Shown: positions 1 through 8,951, counted from the first letter of the stretch. The stretch: DNA of 64,000 nucleotides from Paraburkholderia caledonica NBRC 102488 (GCF_000685095.1 NZ_BAYE01000012.1:159341-223340); one strand, 5' to 3'. Notes: a model not told the origin generated them from the letters alone. Program-made: numbers and translations.

Positions 1-1175
1 TCGCGGTCACGATGACCCGCATCATGTTCCCGTACATCATCTTCATTTCGCTCACGTCTCTCGCGTCGAGCGTTCTGAACACGTACAAGAACTTTTCGCT
101 GCCCGCGTTCGCGCCGGTTTTGCTCAACGTCGCGTTCATCGTCGCCGCGGTGTTCTTTGCGCCGCGAATGCACACGCCGGTCTATGCGCTCGCGTGGGCC
201 GTGATCGTGGGCGGCCTGTTGCAGTTCCTCGTGCAACTGCCGGGTCTGAAGAAGATCGACATGGTGCCGCGCATCGGCCTCAATCCGGTTCGCGCGCTCG
301 CGCATCGCGGCGTGAAGCGCGTGCTTTCGAAGATGGTGCCGGCTATGTTCGCCGTGTCCGTCGCGCAAATCAGCCTCATCATCAACACGAACATCGCGTC
401 GCGCATCGGGCCGGGCGCTGTGTCGTGGATCAACTACGCCGACCGGCTGATGGAGTTCCCGACCGCGTTGCTCGGGGTGGCGCTTGGCACGATCCTGCTG
501 CCGAGTCTCTCGAAGGCGCATGTCGACGCCGACCCTCACGAATATTCGTCGCTGCTCGACTGGGGCTTGCGCGTCACGTTCCTGCTGGCCGCGCCAAGCG
601 CAGTCGCGCTCTTCTTTTTCGCCGAGCCGTTGACGGCCACGCTGTTTCACTATGGCAAGTTCGACGGCCACTCGGTCGTCATGGTGGGGCGTGCGCTCGC
701 CGCCTACGGCGTCGGCCTGATTGGCCTGATTCTGATCAAGATTCTCGCCCCGGGCTTTTACGCGAAGCAGGACATCAAGACGCCGGTGAAAATCGGCATC
801 GGCGTGCTCGTCCTCACGCAGTTGAGCAACTACGTGTTCGTGCCGATCTTCGCGCATGCGGGGCTCACGCTGAGTGTCGGGCTCGGGGCTTGCGGCAACG
901 CGCTGTTGCTGTTTCTCGGGTTGCGCAAGCGCGGTATCTATACGCCGTCGAGCGGCTGGCTCAAGTTTTTCGTGCAGTTGCTTGGTGCGTGCCTCGTGCT
1001 GGCCGGCCTGATGCATTGGCTCGCTCAGAGCTTCGACTGGATCGGCATGCATGACCGGCCGATTGACCGTATCGCGCTGCTGGGCGCCTGCCTCGTGCTG
1101 TTCGCCGCGCTATATTTCGGTATGCTTTGGCTGATGGGCTTCAAATACGCGTATTTCAAAAGGCGAGTGAAGTGA
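1..1175 (+). CDS. murJ: Lipid II flippase MurJ (MviN), 5'-truncated by window edge
   Basis: C-terminal part of the MurJ/MviN flippase, an inner-membrane protein that moves lipid II to the periplasmic face for peptidoglycan synthesis. The reading frame is open from base 3 and about 390 residues are present; the family is usually a little over 500 residues, so the true start lies left of the window and the ATG at 12 is internal. Many hydrophobic helices of the MOP superfamily are visible, including a segment with RIGPGAVSWINYADRLMEFP, typical of MurJ, and a basic tail YFKRRVK. The next gene starts at or just after its stop codon, so the two are probably co-transcribed. Confident. Confidence 0.95.
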   Translation, partial: AVTMTRIMFPYIIFISLTSLASSVLNTYKNFSLPAFAPVLLNVAFIVAAVFFAPRMHTPVYALAWAVIVGGLLQFLVQLPGLKKIDMVPRIGLNPVRALAHRGVKRVLSKMVPAMFAVSVAQISLIINTNIASRIGPGAVSWINYADRLMEFPTALLGVALGTILLPSLSKAHVDADPHEYSSLLDWGLRVTFLLAAPSAVALFFFAEPLTATLFHYGKFDGHSVVMVGRALAAYGVGLIGLILIKILAPGFYAKQDIKTPVKIGIGVLVLTQLSNYVFVPIFAHAGLTLSVGLGACGNALLLFLGLRKRGIYTPSSGWLKFFVQLLGACLVLAGLMHWLAQSFDWIGMHDRPIDRIALLGACLVLFAALYFGMLWLMGFKYAYFKRRVK

Positions 1176-1180
1176 TTACG

Positions 1181-2023
1181 ATGACGCGGGTTCTCGACTA
1201 TTTCAGCACGCTCGTCGCCGAAGACGAAAGCTTGCCGCTGACCGAGGCGGCGCTCTCGCTCGCGCAAGATGCTTACCCCGACCTCGACTTGCAAGGCACG
1301 CTGGCCGAGATCGACGAACTGGTGGTGCGCCTGCAGCGCCGTATGCCGGAGGACGCCGACATCCGTCAGAAGGTCGGCGTGCTCAACCGGTTTTTCTTCC
1401 GCGAGCTCGGATTCGCGAGCAATCTGAACGACTATTACGACCCGGACAACAGCCACCTGAACGCGGTGCTCAAGCGTCGCCGCGGCATTCCGATTTCTCT
1501 TGCCGTCCTGTATCTGGAGATGGCGGAGCAGGTTGGCATCCCGGCGCGCGGCGTGTCGTTTCCCGGACACTTCCTGTTACGCGTAACCACACCTGACGGC
1601 GACGTGATGCTCGATCCGACTAGCGGACATTCGCTGTCGGAGTCGGAAATGGTCGACATGCTGGAGCCGTATGTCGCGTCGGCTGGAGAATCGGTGAGCA
1701 GGGCGCTGCGCATGCTGCTGCAGCCGGCCACGCGACGCGAAATCATCGCGCGTATGTTACGCAATCTGAAGTCCACGTATCTGCAGACGGAGCGCTGGCA
1801 GCGCCTGCTTGCCGTCCAGCAGCGCCTCGCAATATTGCTCCCCGAGAGTATCGAAGAGATTCGCGACCGCGGATTCGCGTACGCCCGCCTCGACTATCTG
1901 CGCCCGGCGCTCGAAGACCTCGAACGCTATCTGGGCGAGCGTCCGGATGCCGAAGACGCGACGGTCGTCGAGTCGCAGTTGCAGGAACTGCGTCAGCGCA
2001 CGCAGCATAACGATCGCGACTAG
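1181..2023 (+). CDS. SirB1 family protein (transglutaminase-like fold plus TPR)
   Basis: 280-residue member of the SirB1/YchA family. The N-terminal half resembles a transglutaminase-like domain, with RRGIPISLAVLYLEMAEQVG followed by GVSFPGHFLLR; the C-terminal third is helical and TPR-like, with LDYLRPALEDLERYL. The biochemical role of the family is not established. The ATG at 1181 was chosen because the family start MTRVLDYF fits it; an in-frame GTG at 1172 overlaps the murJ stop, is better placed relative to AGGCGAG at 1161-1167 and cannot be excluded. Probably an operon with murJ, ended by the strong hairpin at 2070. Confidence 0.88.
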   Translation: MTRVLDYFSTLVAEDESLPLTEAALSLAQDAYPDLDLQGTLAEIDELVVRLQRRMPEDADIRQKVGVLNRFFFRELGFASNLNDYYDPDNSHLNAVLKRRRGIPISLAVLYLEMAEQVGIPARGVSFPGHFLLRVTTPDGDVMLDPTSGHSLSESEMVDMLEPYVASAGESVSRALRMLLQPATRREIIARMLRNLKSTYLQTERWQRLLAVQQRLAILLPESIEEIRDRGFAYARLDYLRPALEDLERYLGERPDAEDATVVESQLQELRQRTQHNDRD

Positions 2024-2060
2024 CAGCTAGCGAATAGCGAACGGCGCTCGCGAGCGCTTC

Positions 2061-2101
2061 AAAATAAAACGCCTGCACATGTGTCATGTGCAGGCGTTTT
2101 T
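2061..2101. terminator. Bidirectional intrinsic terminator between SirB1-family gene and SDR gene
   Basis: A perfect 12-bp stem (2070-2081 with 2085-2096, loop TGT) is followed by T5 on the plus strand and preceded by an A-rich run (2061-2069) that gives a U tract on the minus strand. It sits between two convergent genes and should stop both. Confidence 0.92.
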
Positions 2102-2137
2102 CGTTGTCGCCGCCGGAATTCGCGGCGCGGGCGGTTG

Positions 2138-2896
2138 TTACTTCGGCTGCATGCGAATGGCGCCGTCAAGACGGATCACTTCGCCATTGAGCATCGGATT
2201 ATCGAAAATCTGCTTGGCAAGCATTGCGTATTCCGCCGGCTTTCCGAGGCGCGGCGGGAACGGCACCATTGCGCCGAGCGCGTCTTGCACCTCTTGCGGC
2301 ATGCCGAGCAGCATCGGGGTTTCGAAGATGCCCGGCGCGATCGTCATGACGCGGATTGCATTGCGCGACAGGTCGCGCGCGATAGGCAAGGTCATGCCGA
2401 CCACGCCGCCCTTCGACGCCGCGTAAGCCGCCTGGCCGATCTGACCGTCGTATGCGGCGACCGAGGCGGTATTGATGATCACGCCGCGTTCGCCGTTCGC
2501 GTTCGGCTCGTTCTTCGACATGGCCGTAGCCGCGAGCCGGATCATGTTGAACGTGCCGATCAGGTTGATCGAGATCGTGCGCGTGAACGAGTCGAGCGGA
2601 TGCGGGCCATCTTTGCCGACCGTTTTGACGGCGGGCGCAACGCCCGCGCAATTCACGAGGCCGCGCAGCGTGCCCAGCTTCGTTGCAGCGGCAACTGCTT
2701 GCGTCGCGTCGTCTTCGCGGCTCACGTCGCATTTGACGAAAATGCCGCCGAGTTCTTTGGCAAGTGCGTCGCCGGCATCCTGGTTGAGGTCGGCCAGCAC
2801 GACCTTGCCGCCGTTCTCCGCGAGAAGGCGCGCGGTGGCGGCCCCGAGACCCGATGCACCGCCGGTGATCAGGAATACGTTGTCGCGAATCTCCAT
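2138..2896 (-). CDS. SDR-family 3-hydroxyacyl-CoA dehydrogenase, type II-like
   Basis: 252-residue short-chain dehydrogenase. The N-terminal Rossmann motif TGGASGLG binds NAD(H), ADLNQ follows beta-2, and the catalytic Ser-Tyr-Lys is seen as NTASVAAYDGQIGQAAYAASKGG. The GIFETPML and PFPPRLGKPAEYA segments are typical of the HSD17B10 / 3-hydroxy-2-methylbutyryl-CoA dehydrogenase group, which oxidises 3-hydroxyacyl-CoA in isoleucine and fatty-acid breakdown. Substrate is inferred from family resemblance only. AGGAGG lies 7 bases before the ATG at 2896. It is separated from adk by a terminator, so it is probably monocistronic. An inverted repeat at 2932-2949 may be its operator. Confidence 0.88.
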   Translation of the reverse strand: MEIRDNVFLITGGASGLGAATARLLAENGGKVVLADLNQDAGDALAKELGGIFVKCDVSREDDATQAVAAATKLGTLRGLVNCAGVAPAVKTVGKDGPHPLDSFTRTISINLIGTFNMIRLAATAMSKNEPNANGERGVIINTASVAAYDGQIGQAAYAASKGGVVGMTLPIARDLSRNAIRVMTIAPGIFETPMLLGMPQEVQDALGAMVPFPPRLGKPAEYAMLAKQIFDNPMLNGEVIRLDGAIRMQPK

Positions 2897-2931
2897 GTTT
2901 CCTCCTTTGCTCGATATGGTAGGTAAGTCAG

Positions 2932-2949
2932 ATTGAATCGGCTTTCAAT
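2932..2949. promoter_or_regulatory. Candidate operator upstream of the SDR gene
   Basis: Perfect inverted repeat ATTGAA-N6-TTCAAT, 36 bases upstream of the SDR start codon, in a locally AT-rich stretch where its promoter should lie. The protein that would bind it is unknown. Confidence 0.4.
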
Positions 2950-3012
2950 TATTGATAATCCCACAACGCAATGGGCGGAGATCAAATAAAAACGTCCGTG
3001 CGGAAACGCAAT

Positions 3013-3043
3013 AAAAAACCCGCCGAAAAGGGCGGGTTTTTCT
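3013..3043 (-). terminator. Intrinsic terminator downstream of adk
   Basis: 10-bp stem AAAACCCGCC / GGCGGGTTTT (3015-3024 with 3031-3040) with A and T runs on its two sides. It lies 25 bases past the adk stop, and on the minus strand the U tract is TTTTTTAT. It insulates adk from the SDR gene. Confidence 0.9.
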
Positions 3044-3067
3044 TGTCAGCGAATGCTAAGGGGCCGA

Positions 3068-3733
3068 TTACTTCAGCGCGTCGAACACGCGGTCGCGGAT
3101 TTCCTCGACCGTGCCGAGGCCCGAAATGCGACGGTATTGCGGCGCCCGCAGCGGCGTGGTGACATCGCCGTTTTTCGCCCAACCGTTGTAATAGTCGATC
3201 AACGGCTTGGTCTGCGCTTCATACACTTGCAGACGCTTCTTGACCGTTTCTTCCTTGTCGTCCTCGCGCTGGATCAGCGGCTCGCCGGTGACGTCGTCGA
3301 TTCCTTCGACCTTCGGCGGGTTGAACTTGACATGATATGTACGGCCCGACGCCGCGTGCGAGCGGCGGCCGCTCATACGTACGATGATCTCGTCGAACGG
3401 CACGTCGATTTCCAGCACGTAGTCGATCGCGACGCCCGCCTGCTTCATCGCCTCAGCTTGCGGAATGGTGCGCGGAAAACCGTCGAACAGATAGCCGTTG
3501 GCGCAGTCCGGTTGTTGCAGACGCTCTTTCACCAGGTTGATGATCAGTTCGTCTGTGACCAGTTCACCAGCGTCCATGAAGCGCTTTGCTTCCAGGCCGA
3601 GCGGCGTGCCAGCTTTGACGGCCGCGCGCAGCATGTCACCGGTGGAAATTTGCGGAATGCCGAATTTTTCCTTGATGAAGTTTGCCTGAGTGCCTTTACC
3701 CGCGCCGGGCGCACCCAAAAGGATCAAACGCAT
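3068..3733 (-). CDS. adk: Adenylate kinase
   Basis: 221-residue cytosolic adenylate kinase (ATP + AMP = 2 ADP). The P-loop GAPGAGKGTQ is at residues 7-16, the AMP-binding STGDML follows, then DGFPRTIPQA, and a long-form LID region with RTYHVKFNPP and DDVTGEPLIQREDD. No zinc cysteines are visible in the LID. The ATG at 3733 gives the canonical MRLILLGAPG start with a TGGAGAT ribosome site upstream. It is last in the leftward lpxK / Trm112-like / kdsB / adk group, but the 204-base gap before it suggests its own promoter as well. Confidence 0.97.
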   Translation of the reverse strand: MRLILLGAPGAGKGTQANFIKEKFGIPQISTGDMLRAAVKAGTPLGLEAKRFMDAGELVTDELIINLVKERLQQPDCANGYLFDGFPRTIPQAEAMKQAGVAIDYVLEIDVPFDEIIVRMSGRRSHAASGRTYHVKFNPPKVEGIDDVTGEPLIQREDDKEETVKKRLQVYEAQTKPLIDYYNGWAKNGDVTTPLRAPQYRRISGLGTVEEIRDRVFDALK

Positions 3734-3937
3734 GTGTATCTCCAGATCTATGTGAATTCTTTGGGGCGCTGCAGGCATCCCACGAGGGCGAGGGACCCGC
3801 GTCGGCTACCGTCTGGTCTCGCGCTGCACGTCGAATACGGCGCTTCAAGACACACACGGCGCGACCGGGCAAACCCAGGCTCTCGCGAATAACGGGAGGC
3901 GCGCACAAGCGTCCGATTATGCCATGGGTTTTTGGGC

Positions 3938-4738
3938 TCAAGACCCGAATAAAGCCCGCACGCGCGCCAGATCTGCGGGCGTGTCCACGCCCGGAAGCGG
4001 CACCTCGCGCGTGATCAGGACCGCGATACGCTCGCCGTGCCACATCGCGCGCAATTGCTCGAGCGCTTCGACCTGTTCGATAGGCGAGATCGCGAGATCG
4101 GGATACGTGCGCAGGAACTTGGCGCGATAAGCATACAGCCCGATGTGCCGATGAACCACCGCGGGCGCGGGCGGCACGGGCATCGACGCGACGTCGGGCC
4201 AGTGCGGCTGATACGCGTCGCGCGCCCAGGGAATCGGCGCGCGTGAGAAATACAGTGCCACGCCGCGCGCATCGAGCACGACCTTGACCACGTTTGGATT
4301 GAAAATCTCCGCCGCGTCGACGATCGGATGCGCGGCAGTAGCGATCGCGCAGTCGTTTCTTGCGGCGAGGTGCGACGCGACGCCGCACACGAGAGCCGGA
4401 TCGATCAGCGGTTCATCGCCTTGCACATTGACGACGATCGTCTCGTCGCTCCAGCCGAATTGCGACGCAACCTCGGCAAGGCGGTCCGTGCCCGACGGAT
4501 GGTCGGCGCGCGTCAACACGGAGTCGAACCCATGCTCGCTGGCCGCATCGAGCACCGACTGCGCGTCCGACGCGATCAACACCTGCTGCGCGCCCGACTC
4601 GCGTGCGCGTTCGGCGACCCGCACCACCATCGGCTTACCACCAATATCGGCGAGCGGCTTGTTGGGTAATCGGCTCGACGCCAGACGCGCGGGCACGACG
4701 GCGATGAACGGGGGCGTGGCGGGGTTGGTGTGATTCAT
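3938..4738 (-). CDS. kdsB: 3-deoxy-manno-octulosonate cytidylyltransferase
   Basis: 266-residue KdsB, which activates Kdo as CMP-Kdo for the lipopolysaccharide inner core. The nucleotide-binding start is VVPARLASSRLPNKPLADIGGKPM; VNVQGDEPLI, SRAPIPW and HIGLYAYRAKFL are family motifs. The ATG at 4738 was chosen because upstream in-frame codons encode unrelated sequence; the ribosome site there is weak. It follows the Trm112-like gene after 263 bases with no recognisable gene, and shares a lipid A / Kdo theme with lpxK. Confidence 0.95.
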   Translation of the reverse strand: MNHTNPATPPFIAVVPARLASSRLPNKPLADIGGKPMVVRVAERARESGAQQVLIASDAQSVLDAASEHGFDSVLTRADHPSGTDRLAEVASQFGWSDETIVVNVQGDEPLIDPALVCGVASHLAARNDCAIATAAHPIVDAAEIFNPNVVKVVLDARGVALYFSRAPIPWARDAYQPHWPDVASMPVPPAPAVVHRHIGLYAYRAKFLRTYPDLAISPIEQVEALEQLRAMWHGERIAVLITREVPLPGVDTPADLARVRALFGS

Positions 4739-5001
4739 CGGAGAGATGCGCGCAAGGTGGAGAGGACGGGAGCAGGGACGCGGTGGGAGTGAGCCAGCAA
4801 ACGCGGCTTGTGAAGGAGATAAAGCCCAAGACAAGGCCGATAACGCGTAGTCGACATCGCCGGCGGCAGATCAACAATGCAACGGGCACAGAGACCAGCC
4901 CGCCATGCATCCGCAGTCACGACGCGGTTTGCGCTACCTGCTGCCTGGCATTACCCGAAAACGCGGTCTGCGTGATATGCCCTGCGCTAGCCTGACCCGC
5001 G

Positions 5002-5205
5002 TTAGGCGACCGAACCCGGATTCAGGTCGACCGGCGTGCCTTCGACAGTTTGACGCGCCTCGTCGACCAGCATCACGGGGATGCCGTCGCGGATCGGATA
5101 CGCGAGCTTGTCGGCGTTGCAGATCAGTTCCTGCGCGGCACGGTCGTAGCTGAGCGGGCCCTTGCAGATCGGGCAGACGAGAATTTCAAGCAGGCGAGCG
5201 TCCAC
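5002..5205 (-). CDS. Trm112-like / UPF0434 small zinc-ribbon-like protein
   Basis: 67-residue protein of the YcaR/Trm112-like family, with CPICKG near the N-terminus, ELICNADKLAYPIRDGIPVML in the centre and a short hydrophilic tail. The family is small and often lies between lpxK and kdsB, as here; its exact job in bacteria is not settled. GTG at 5205 is chosen because GGAGAAAGTCC sits just before it and the protein then begins at the conserved DARLLEILVCP. It overlaps the end of lpxK by 20 bases, so translational coupling is likely. Confidence 0.9.
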   Translation of the reverse strand: MDARLLEILVCPICKGPLSYDRAAQELICNADKLAYPIRDGIPVMLVDEARQTVEGTPVDLNPGSVA

Positions 5206-6202
5206 GGACTTTCTCCACAACTAATGCAATGAGGCGATGATCGAGCGCGGCTTCCACGGGAACGACCCAGATGCGCGCGTCGCGCCAGGACCCTAATTTT
5301 ACCGCATCCTTTTCGGTTATCAGGATGGCATCGGCGTCAGCGTCGGTAAAAGGATTGCGCTCGAAAGCATAGTGATCCGGCAGCGCGCGAGTTTCAGGCG
5401 CAAGGCCCGCGGCGCGCAGCGTAGCGAAGAAACGTTCCGGCGCACCGATGCCCGCGGCGGCCAGCACCCGCTCGCCGCTGAACTGCGCGAGCGGCCGGCG
5501 CAGCGCGGGATTCTCGAGATGCCACGCGTCGGCGGGTGCGAGTTGCAGCGAGAAGGTGTTCGGCCACGCAGGCAGCGTTTTCGCGTACGGGTCGTTGATT
5601 AGCGTAGCGTCGCGACGACGCGAGAGCGGCTCGCGCAGTGGCCCTGCCGGCAGAAGAAAACCGTTGCCGCCGAGCCGGTGATCGAATACGACCAGTTCGG
5701 CGTCGCGTGCGAGACGGTAGTGCTGGAGGCCGTCGTCGCTGACAATCACGTCGACGTCCCGGTGCGCCGCGCACAGCGCCTGTGCAGCCGCCACGCGGTC
5801 CGGGCACACCCAGACCGGCGCGCCGGTGCGGCGCGAGATCAGCACTGGCTCGTCGCCGCCGACACTTGCTGCCGATGCAGGCGTCACCGGCGTCGGCGTC
5901 TTCACGCGTGCGCCGTAACCGCGCGACACGACACCAGGATTGAAGCCGACGCCGCGCAACGCTTCGACCAGCGCAATCACGGTCGGCGTCTTGCCGGTGC
6001 CGCCGACGGTCACGTTGCCGACCACCACTACGGGCACACCCACGCGCACCGACTTCAGCCAGCCGAGCGAGAATGCGGCGCGGCGCATCGCGGCGACTGC
6101 GCCGAACAGGCAGGCAAGAGGCGTCAGCGACCATGCGAGCGGTCCGCGGTGTTGCCACTCGCGGGCAACTCGCGTTTCCAGGCGATCGAGAATTCCGCTC
6201 AT
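5186..6202 (-). CDS. lpxK: Tetraacyldisaccharide 4'-kinase
   Basis: 338-residue LpxK, the inner-membrane-associated kinase that phosphorylates the lipid A disaccharide at the 4' position. It has an N-terminal hydrophobic stretch (WSLTPLACLFGAVAAMRR), the P-loop GNVTVGGTGKTP, SRGYGA, SDDGLQHYRLARD and the C-terminal LITEKDAVKL. ATG at 6202 gives MSGILDRLETRVAREW; upstream codons in the same frame look non-coding. It heads the leftward lpxK, Trm112-like, kdsB group. An array of 11-bp direct repeats lies about 120 bases upstream. Confidence 0.95.
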   Translation of the reverse strand: MSGILDRLETRVAREWQHRGPLAWSLTPLACLFGAVAAMRRAAFSLGWLKSVRVGVPVVVVGNVTVGGTGKTPTVIALVEALRGVGFNPGVVSRGYGARVKTPTPVTPASAASVGGDEPVLISRRTGAPVWVCPDRVAAAQALCAAHRDVDVIVSDDGLQHYRLARDAELVVFDHRLGGNGFLLPAGPLREPLSRRRDATLINDPYAKTLPAWPNTFSLQLAPADAWHLENPALRRPLAQFSGERVLAAAGIGAPERFFATLRAAGLAPETRALPDHYAFERNPFTDADADAILITEKDAVKLGSWRDARIWVVPVEAALDHRLIALVVEKVRGRSPA

Positions 6203-6773
6203 CGGCAAAGCGGGCGAGCGAGCGGCGCACCGCTCGCGGGTCGGTTCAGGTGCAGCGGCGTGGAGGCGCCAGGGGCAATGCGCGGGACAGGCATGAACGC
6301 GATTCTCCGGACGATCGAAGTGTGGAGCACGAGTTGAGCACAGGTTGAGCACGAAAGGGCGCAGGCGGGTCGACATCGCGCCCAAGCGCCGCTCGGCTTT
6401 GCTGTGCTGTGCAACCCGCCACTCTAGCGCGCACGCGTCCCGGCCCGCAAGTCGCGGGCACTACATCCTATGCCTCGGTTTGGTTTCGCCGGTTATTTGC
6501 GGCCTGTGGATAACTTTGTGGAGAACTGCCCCGCCATTGTGCCGCGAGGGCCGGTGCAAGCGCTTCGCATCGGCAATCATTCTCATTGCCCATCACTAAA
6601 ATTCATATAAATCAACGAGATGGTTCGGATTTCCGTACCGCTGCGGCCTCTTTGGCGGCATCGGCCTGGTAAGTCCCGACATGTGGACACTTTTGACAAT
6701 TTGCGCGGCCTGCTGGACGCCGATGGCTGCTCGGTCTATCGTCTGTCCGGCCAGTCCCAACAGGTTTCCTTGC
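6203..6773. other. Intergenic region between divergent lpxK and xseA
   Basis: 571 bases with no convincing gene. It must hold the promoters of both lpxK and xseA. Visible structure: three 11-bp direct repeats at 6323-6355, a perfect DnaA-box sequence at 6505-6513 on the minus strand, and an AT-rich stretch around 6590-6615 that could contain the xseA promoter. Confidence 0.7.
6323..6355. repeat. Three tandem 11-bp repeats upstream of lpxK
   Basis: Three head-to-tail copies of a TTGAGCACRGG-like unit: 6323-6333, 6334-6344 and 6345-6355. The GAGCAC core is identical in all three. The period is close to one helical turn, so bound protomers would face the same side of the DNA. No known regulator is assigned. 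Confidence 0.6.
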
Positions 6774-8153
6774 ATGAATTCCGATAGTTCTTTCAATTCG
6801 CCGACGCTGCCCGGCGGCGAAGTCGTCGTTCCGGTTTCCGCTTTGAACCGAGCGATCGGCAGCATGCTCGAACGCTCGTTTCCGCTCGTGTGGGTCGCGG
6901 GAGAGGTGTCGAATTTCACACGGGCTGCGAGCGGTCACTGGTACTTTTCAATCAAGGACGCGCAGGCGCAAATGCGTTGTGTGATGTTCCGCGGCCGTGC
7001 GCAGTACGCGGAGTTCATGCCAAAGGAGGGTGACCGTATCGAAGTGCGGGCCCTCGTCACGATGTACGAGCCGCGCGGCGAGTTGCAGCTCAATGTGGAA
7101 GCGGTTCGGCGGACCGGGCAGGGGCGTCTTTACGAAGCGTTTTTGCGGCTCAAGGCGCAGCTGGAGGCCGAAGGACTCTTCGCCGCAGAGCGCAAGCGCG
7201 CGTTGCCTTCGCATCCGCGTGCAATAGGCATTGTCACTTCGTTGCAGGCGGCGGCGCTGCGCGATGTCCTTACAACGCTGTTACGTCGCGCGCCGCATAT
7301 TCCGGTGATCGTCTATCCGGCACCGGTGCAAGGCGTGGGCGCGAGCGCAAAACTGGCGGCGATGGTCGATGCGGCCAGCGCGCGGCGCGAGGTGGACGTG
7401 TTGATCGTATGCCGTGGCGGCGGTTCGATAGAAGATCTCTGGGCCTTCAACGAAGAAGTGCTGGCTCGCGCGATTGCGGAAAGCGCGGTGCCGGTGGTCA
7501 GTGGCGTCGGTCACGAGACCGATTTCACGATTGCCGATTTCGCCGCCGATATGCGTGCGCCGACACCCACGGGCGCCGCCGAACTGGTAAGCCCGCAACG
7601 CGTGCTGTTGTTGCGCGAACTCGATCATCGGCACGCCGCGCTCGCTCGCGGCTTCGGCCGGATGATGGAGCGGCGCGCCCAGCAACTCGACTGGCTCGCG
7701 CGCCGGCTCGTGTCGCCGGCCGAGCGTCTTGCGCGGCAACGCATGCACCTTCAGCAGTTGAGCGCGCGGCTCTCGTCGGCGGGTGCGCGACCAGTGCGTG
7801 ACGCTCGAGCGCGTTTTTCGTTGCTGCAGATGCGTTGGCAGCGCTGGCGTCCCGACCTTGCCGCGCATCAGGCGAAACTCGACAATCTCACGCAACGACT
7901 CGATGCCGCGCTGTTACGCCAGCATGAGCGTCAGGCCGCGCGCATCTCGACCCTGGCCGCCCGGCTCGAAGTGCTGAGTCCGCAGCGCACGCTCGAACGC
8001 GGCTATGCCGCGGTGCTCGATGCGCAAACCGGTCGTGCGGTGCGTGCGCCATCGTCGTTAAAACCGGGCCGCCGCCTGACCGTGCATCTCGCAGAAGGCG
8101 CCGCTGACGTCGCGCTCGCGGATGTGCAACCACGTCTTGCGGACGGTTTCTGA
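6774..8153 (+). CDS. xseA: Exodeoxyribonuclease VII large subunit
   Basis: 459-residue XseA, catalytic subunit of exonuclease VII, which degrades single-stranded DNA with XseB. An N-terminal OB-fold is followed by the catalytic domain: VWVAGEVSNFTRAASGHWYFSIKD, VMFRG, GIVTSLQAAALRDVLTTLLRR, VCRGGGSIEDLWAFNEE and SGVGHETDFTIADFAADMRAPTPTGAAEL. The later part is a long helical region rich in Arg, Gln and Leu, as expected for the coiled coil. ATG at 6774 was chosen since upstream sequence does not match the family; the ribosome site is weak. xseB is not nearby. Confidence 0.95.
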   Translation: MNSDSSFNSPTLPGGEVVVPVSALNRAIGSMLERSFPLVWVAGEVSNFTRAASGHWYFSIKDAQAQMRCVMFRGRAQYAEFMPKEGDRIEVRALVTMYEPRGELQLNVEAVRRTGQGRLYEAFLRLKAQLEAEGLFAAERKRALPSHPRAIGIVTSLQAAALRDVLTTLLRRAPHIPVIVYPAPVQGVGASAKLAAMVDAASARREVDVLIVCRGGGSIEDLWAFNEEVLARAIAESAVPVVSGVGHETDFTIADFAADMRAPTPTGAAELVSPQRVLLLRELDHRHAALARGFGRMMERRAQQLDWLARRLVSPAERLARQRMHLQQLSARLSSAGARPVRDARARFSLLQMRWQRWRPDLAAHQAKLDNLTQRLDAALLRQHERQAARISTLAARLEVLSPQRTLERGYAAVLDAQTGRAVRAPSSLKPGRRLTVHLAEGAADVALADVQPRLADGF

Positions 8154-8281
8154 CATTGCGCTGACACCATGCCGTGCGCGTACTTTTGACTGTGCGTTGT
8201 AGCGGATTCAGGTCGAACGCGAGCAGTAATTACGCGGTTTTTGCGGGCAATTCGCCGATGCCGGACATAAAGTCCGTTCGT

Positions 8282-8310
8282 TTGCGGGGTTATTCCAAGT
8301 CGCCTACAAT
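8282..8310 (+). promoter_or_regulatory. Sigma-70 type promoter of sodB
   Basis: TTGCGG at 8282-8287 and TACAAT at 8305-8310 are separated by 17 bases, giving a predicted transcript start near 8317 and a leader of about 56 bases. No clear Fur box was recognised. Confidence 0.6.
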
Positions 8311-8372
8311 CGAGTGCTCTGAAGCGTTATCCGCAGACTCCCCACAACAGATACAGACTGAAGGAAAGCACC

Positions 8373-8951
8373 ATGGAACATACGCTCCCGCCGCTGCCGT
8401 TCGCGAAAAACGCACTCGCTCCGCACATGTCGGAAGAGACGCTCGAGTTTCACTATGGCAAGCACCACCAGACCTATGTGACCAACCTGAACAATCTGAT
8501 CAAGGGCACGGAGTTCGAGAACCTGTCGCTCGAAGAAATCGTGAAGAAGTCGTCGGGCGGCGTGTTCAATAACGCGGCTCAAGTGTGGAATCACACGTTC
8601 TTCTGGAACAGCCTGTCGCCGCAAGGTGGCGGCGCTCCGACCGGCGCGCTGGCCGACGCGATCAACGCCAAGTGGGGTTCGTTCGACAAATTCAAGGAAG
8701 AGTTCGCGAAGACCGCTATCGGCACGTTCGGCTCCGGCTGGGCATGGCTCGTGAAGAAGGCAGACGGTTCGCTCGACCTCGTCTCGACAAGCAACGCAGC
8801 TACGCCGCTGACCACGGACGCTAAAGCGCTGATCACGATCGACGTGTGGGAACACGCGTACTACATCGACTACCGCAACGCACGTCCGAAGTTCGTTGAA
8901 GCTTACTGGAACATCGTCAACTGGGAATTCGCGTCAAAGAACTTCGCGTGA
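8373..8951 (+). CDS. sodB: Superoxide dismutase, iron type
   Basis: 192-residue Fe-superoxide dismutase, cytosolic, converting superoxide to O2 and H2O2. Metal ligands appear in the expected places: His in HYGKHHQTYV, His in AAQVWNHTFFW, and Asp/His in DVWEHAYYIDYRNARP. The residues before the second half (GGGAPTG, FGSGWAWL) fit the iron branch. No signal peptide. GAAGGAAAG lies 6 bases before the ATG, and a clear promoter and terminator flank the gene, so it is a single-gene unit. Fe versus cambialistic metal use is inferred from sequence type. Confidence 0.96.
   Translation: MEHTLPPLPFAKNALAPHMSEETLEFHYGKHHQTYVTNLNNLIKGTEFENLSLEEIVKKSSGGVFNNAAQVWNHTFFWNSLSPQGGGAPTGALADAINAKWGSFDKFKEEFAKTAIGTFGSGWAWLVKKADGSLDLVSTSNAATPLTTDAKALITIDVWEHAYYIDYRNARPKFVEAYWNIVNWEFASKNFA

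Noticed and set aside
4739..5001. Possible gene between the Trm112-like gene and kdsB
   Set aside because: Frames there are short and start only in shadows; the stretch resembles a decayed spacer.
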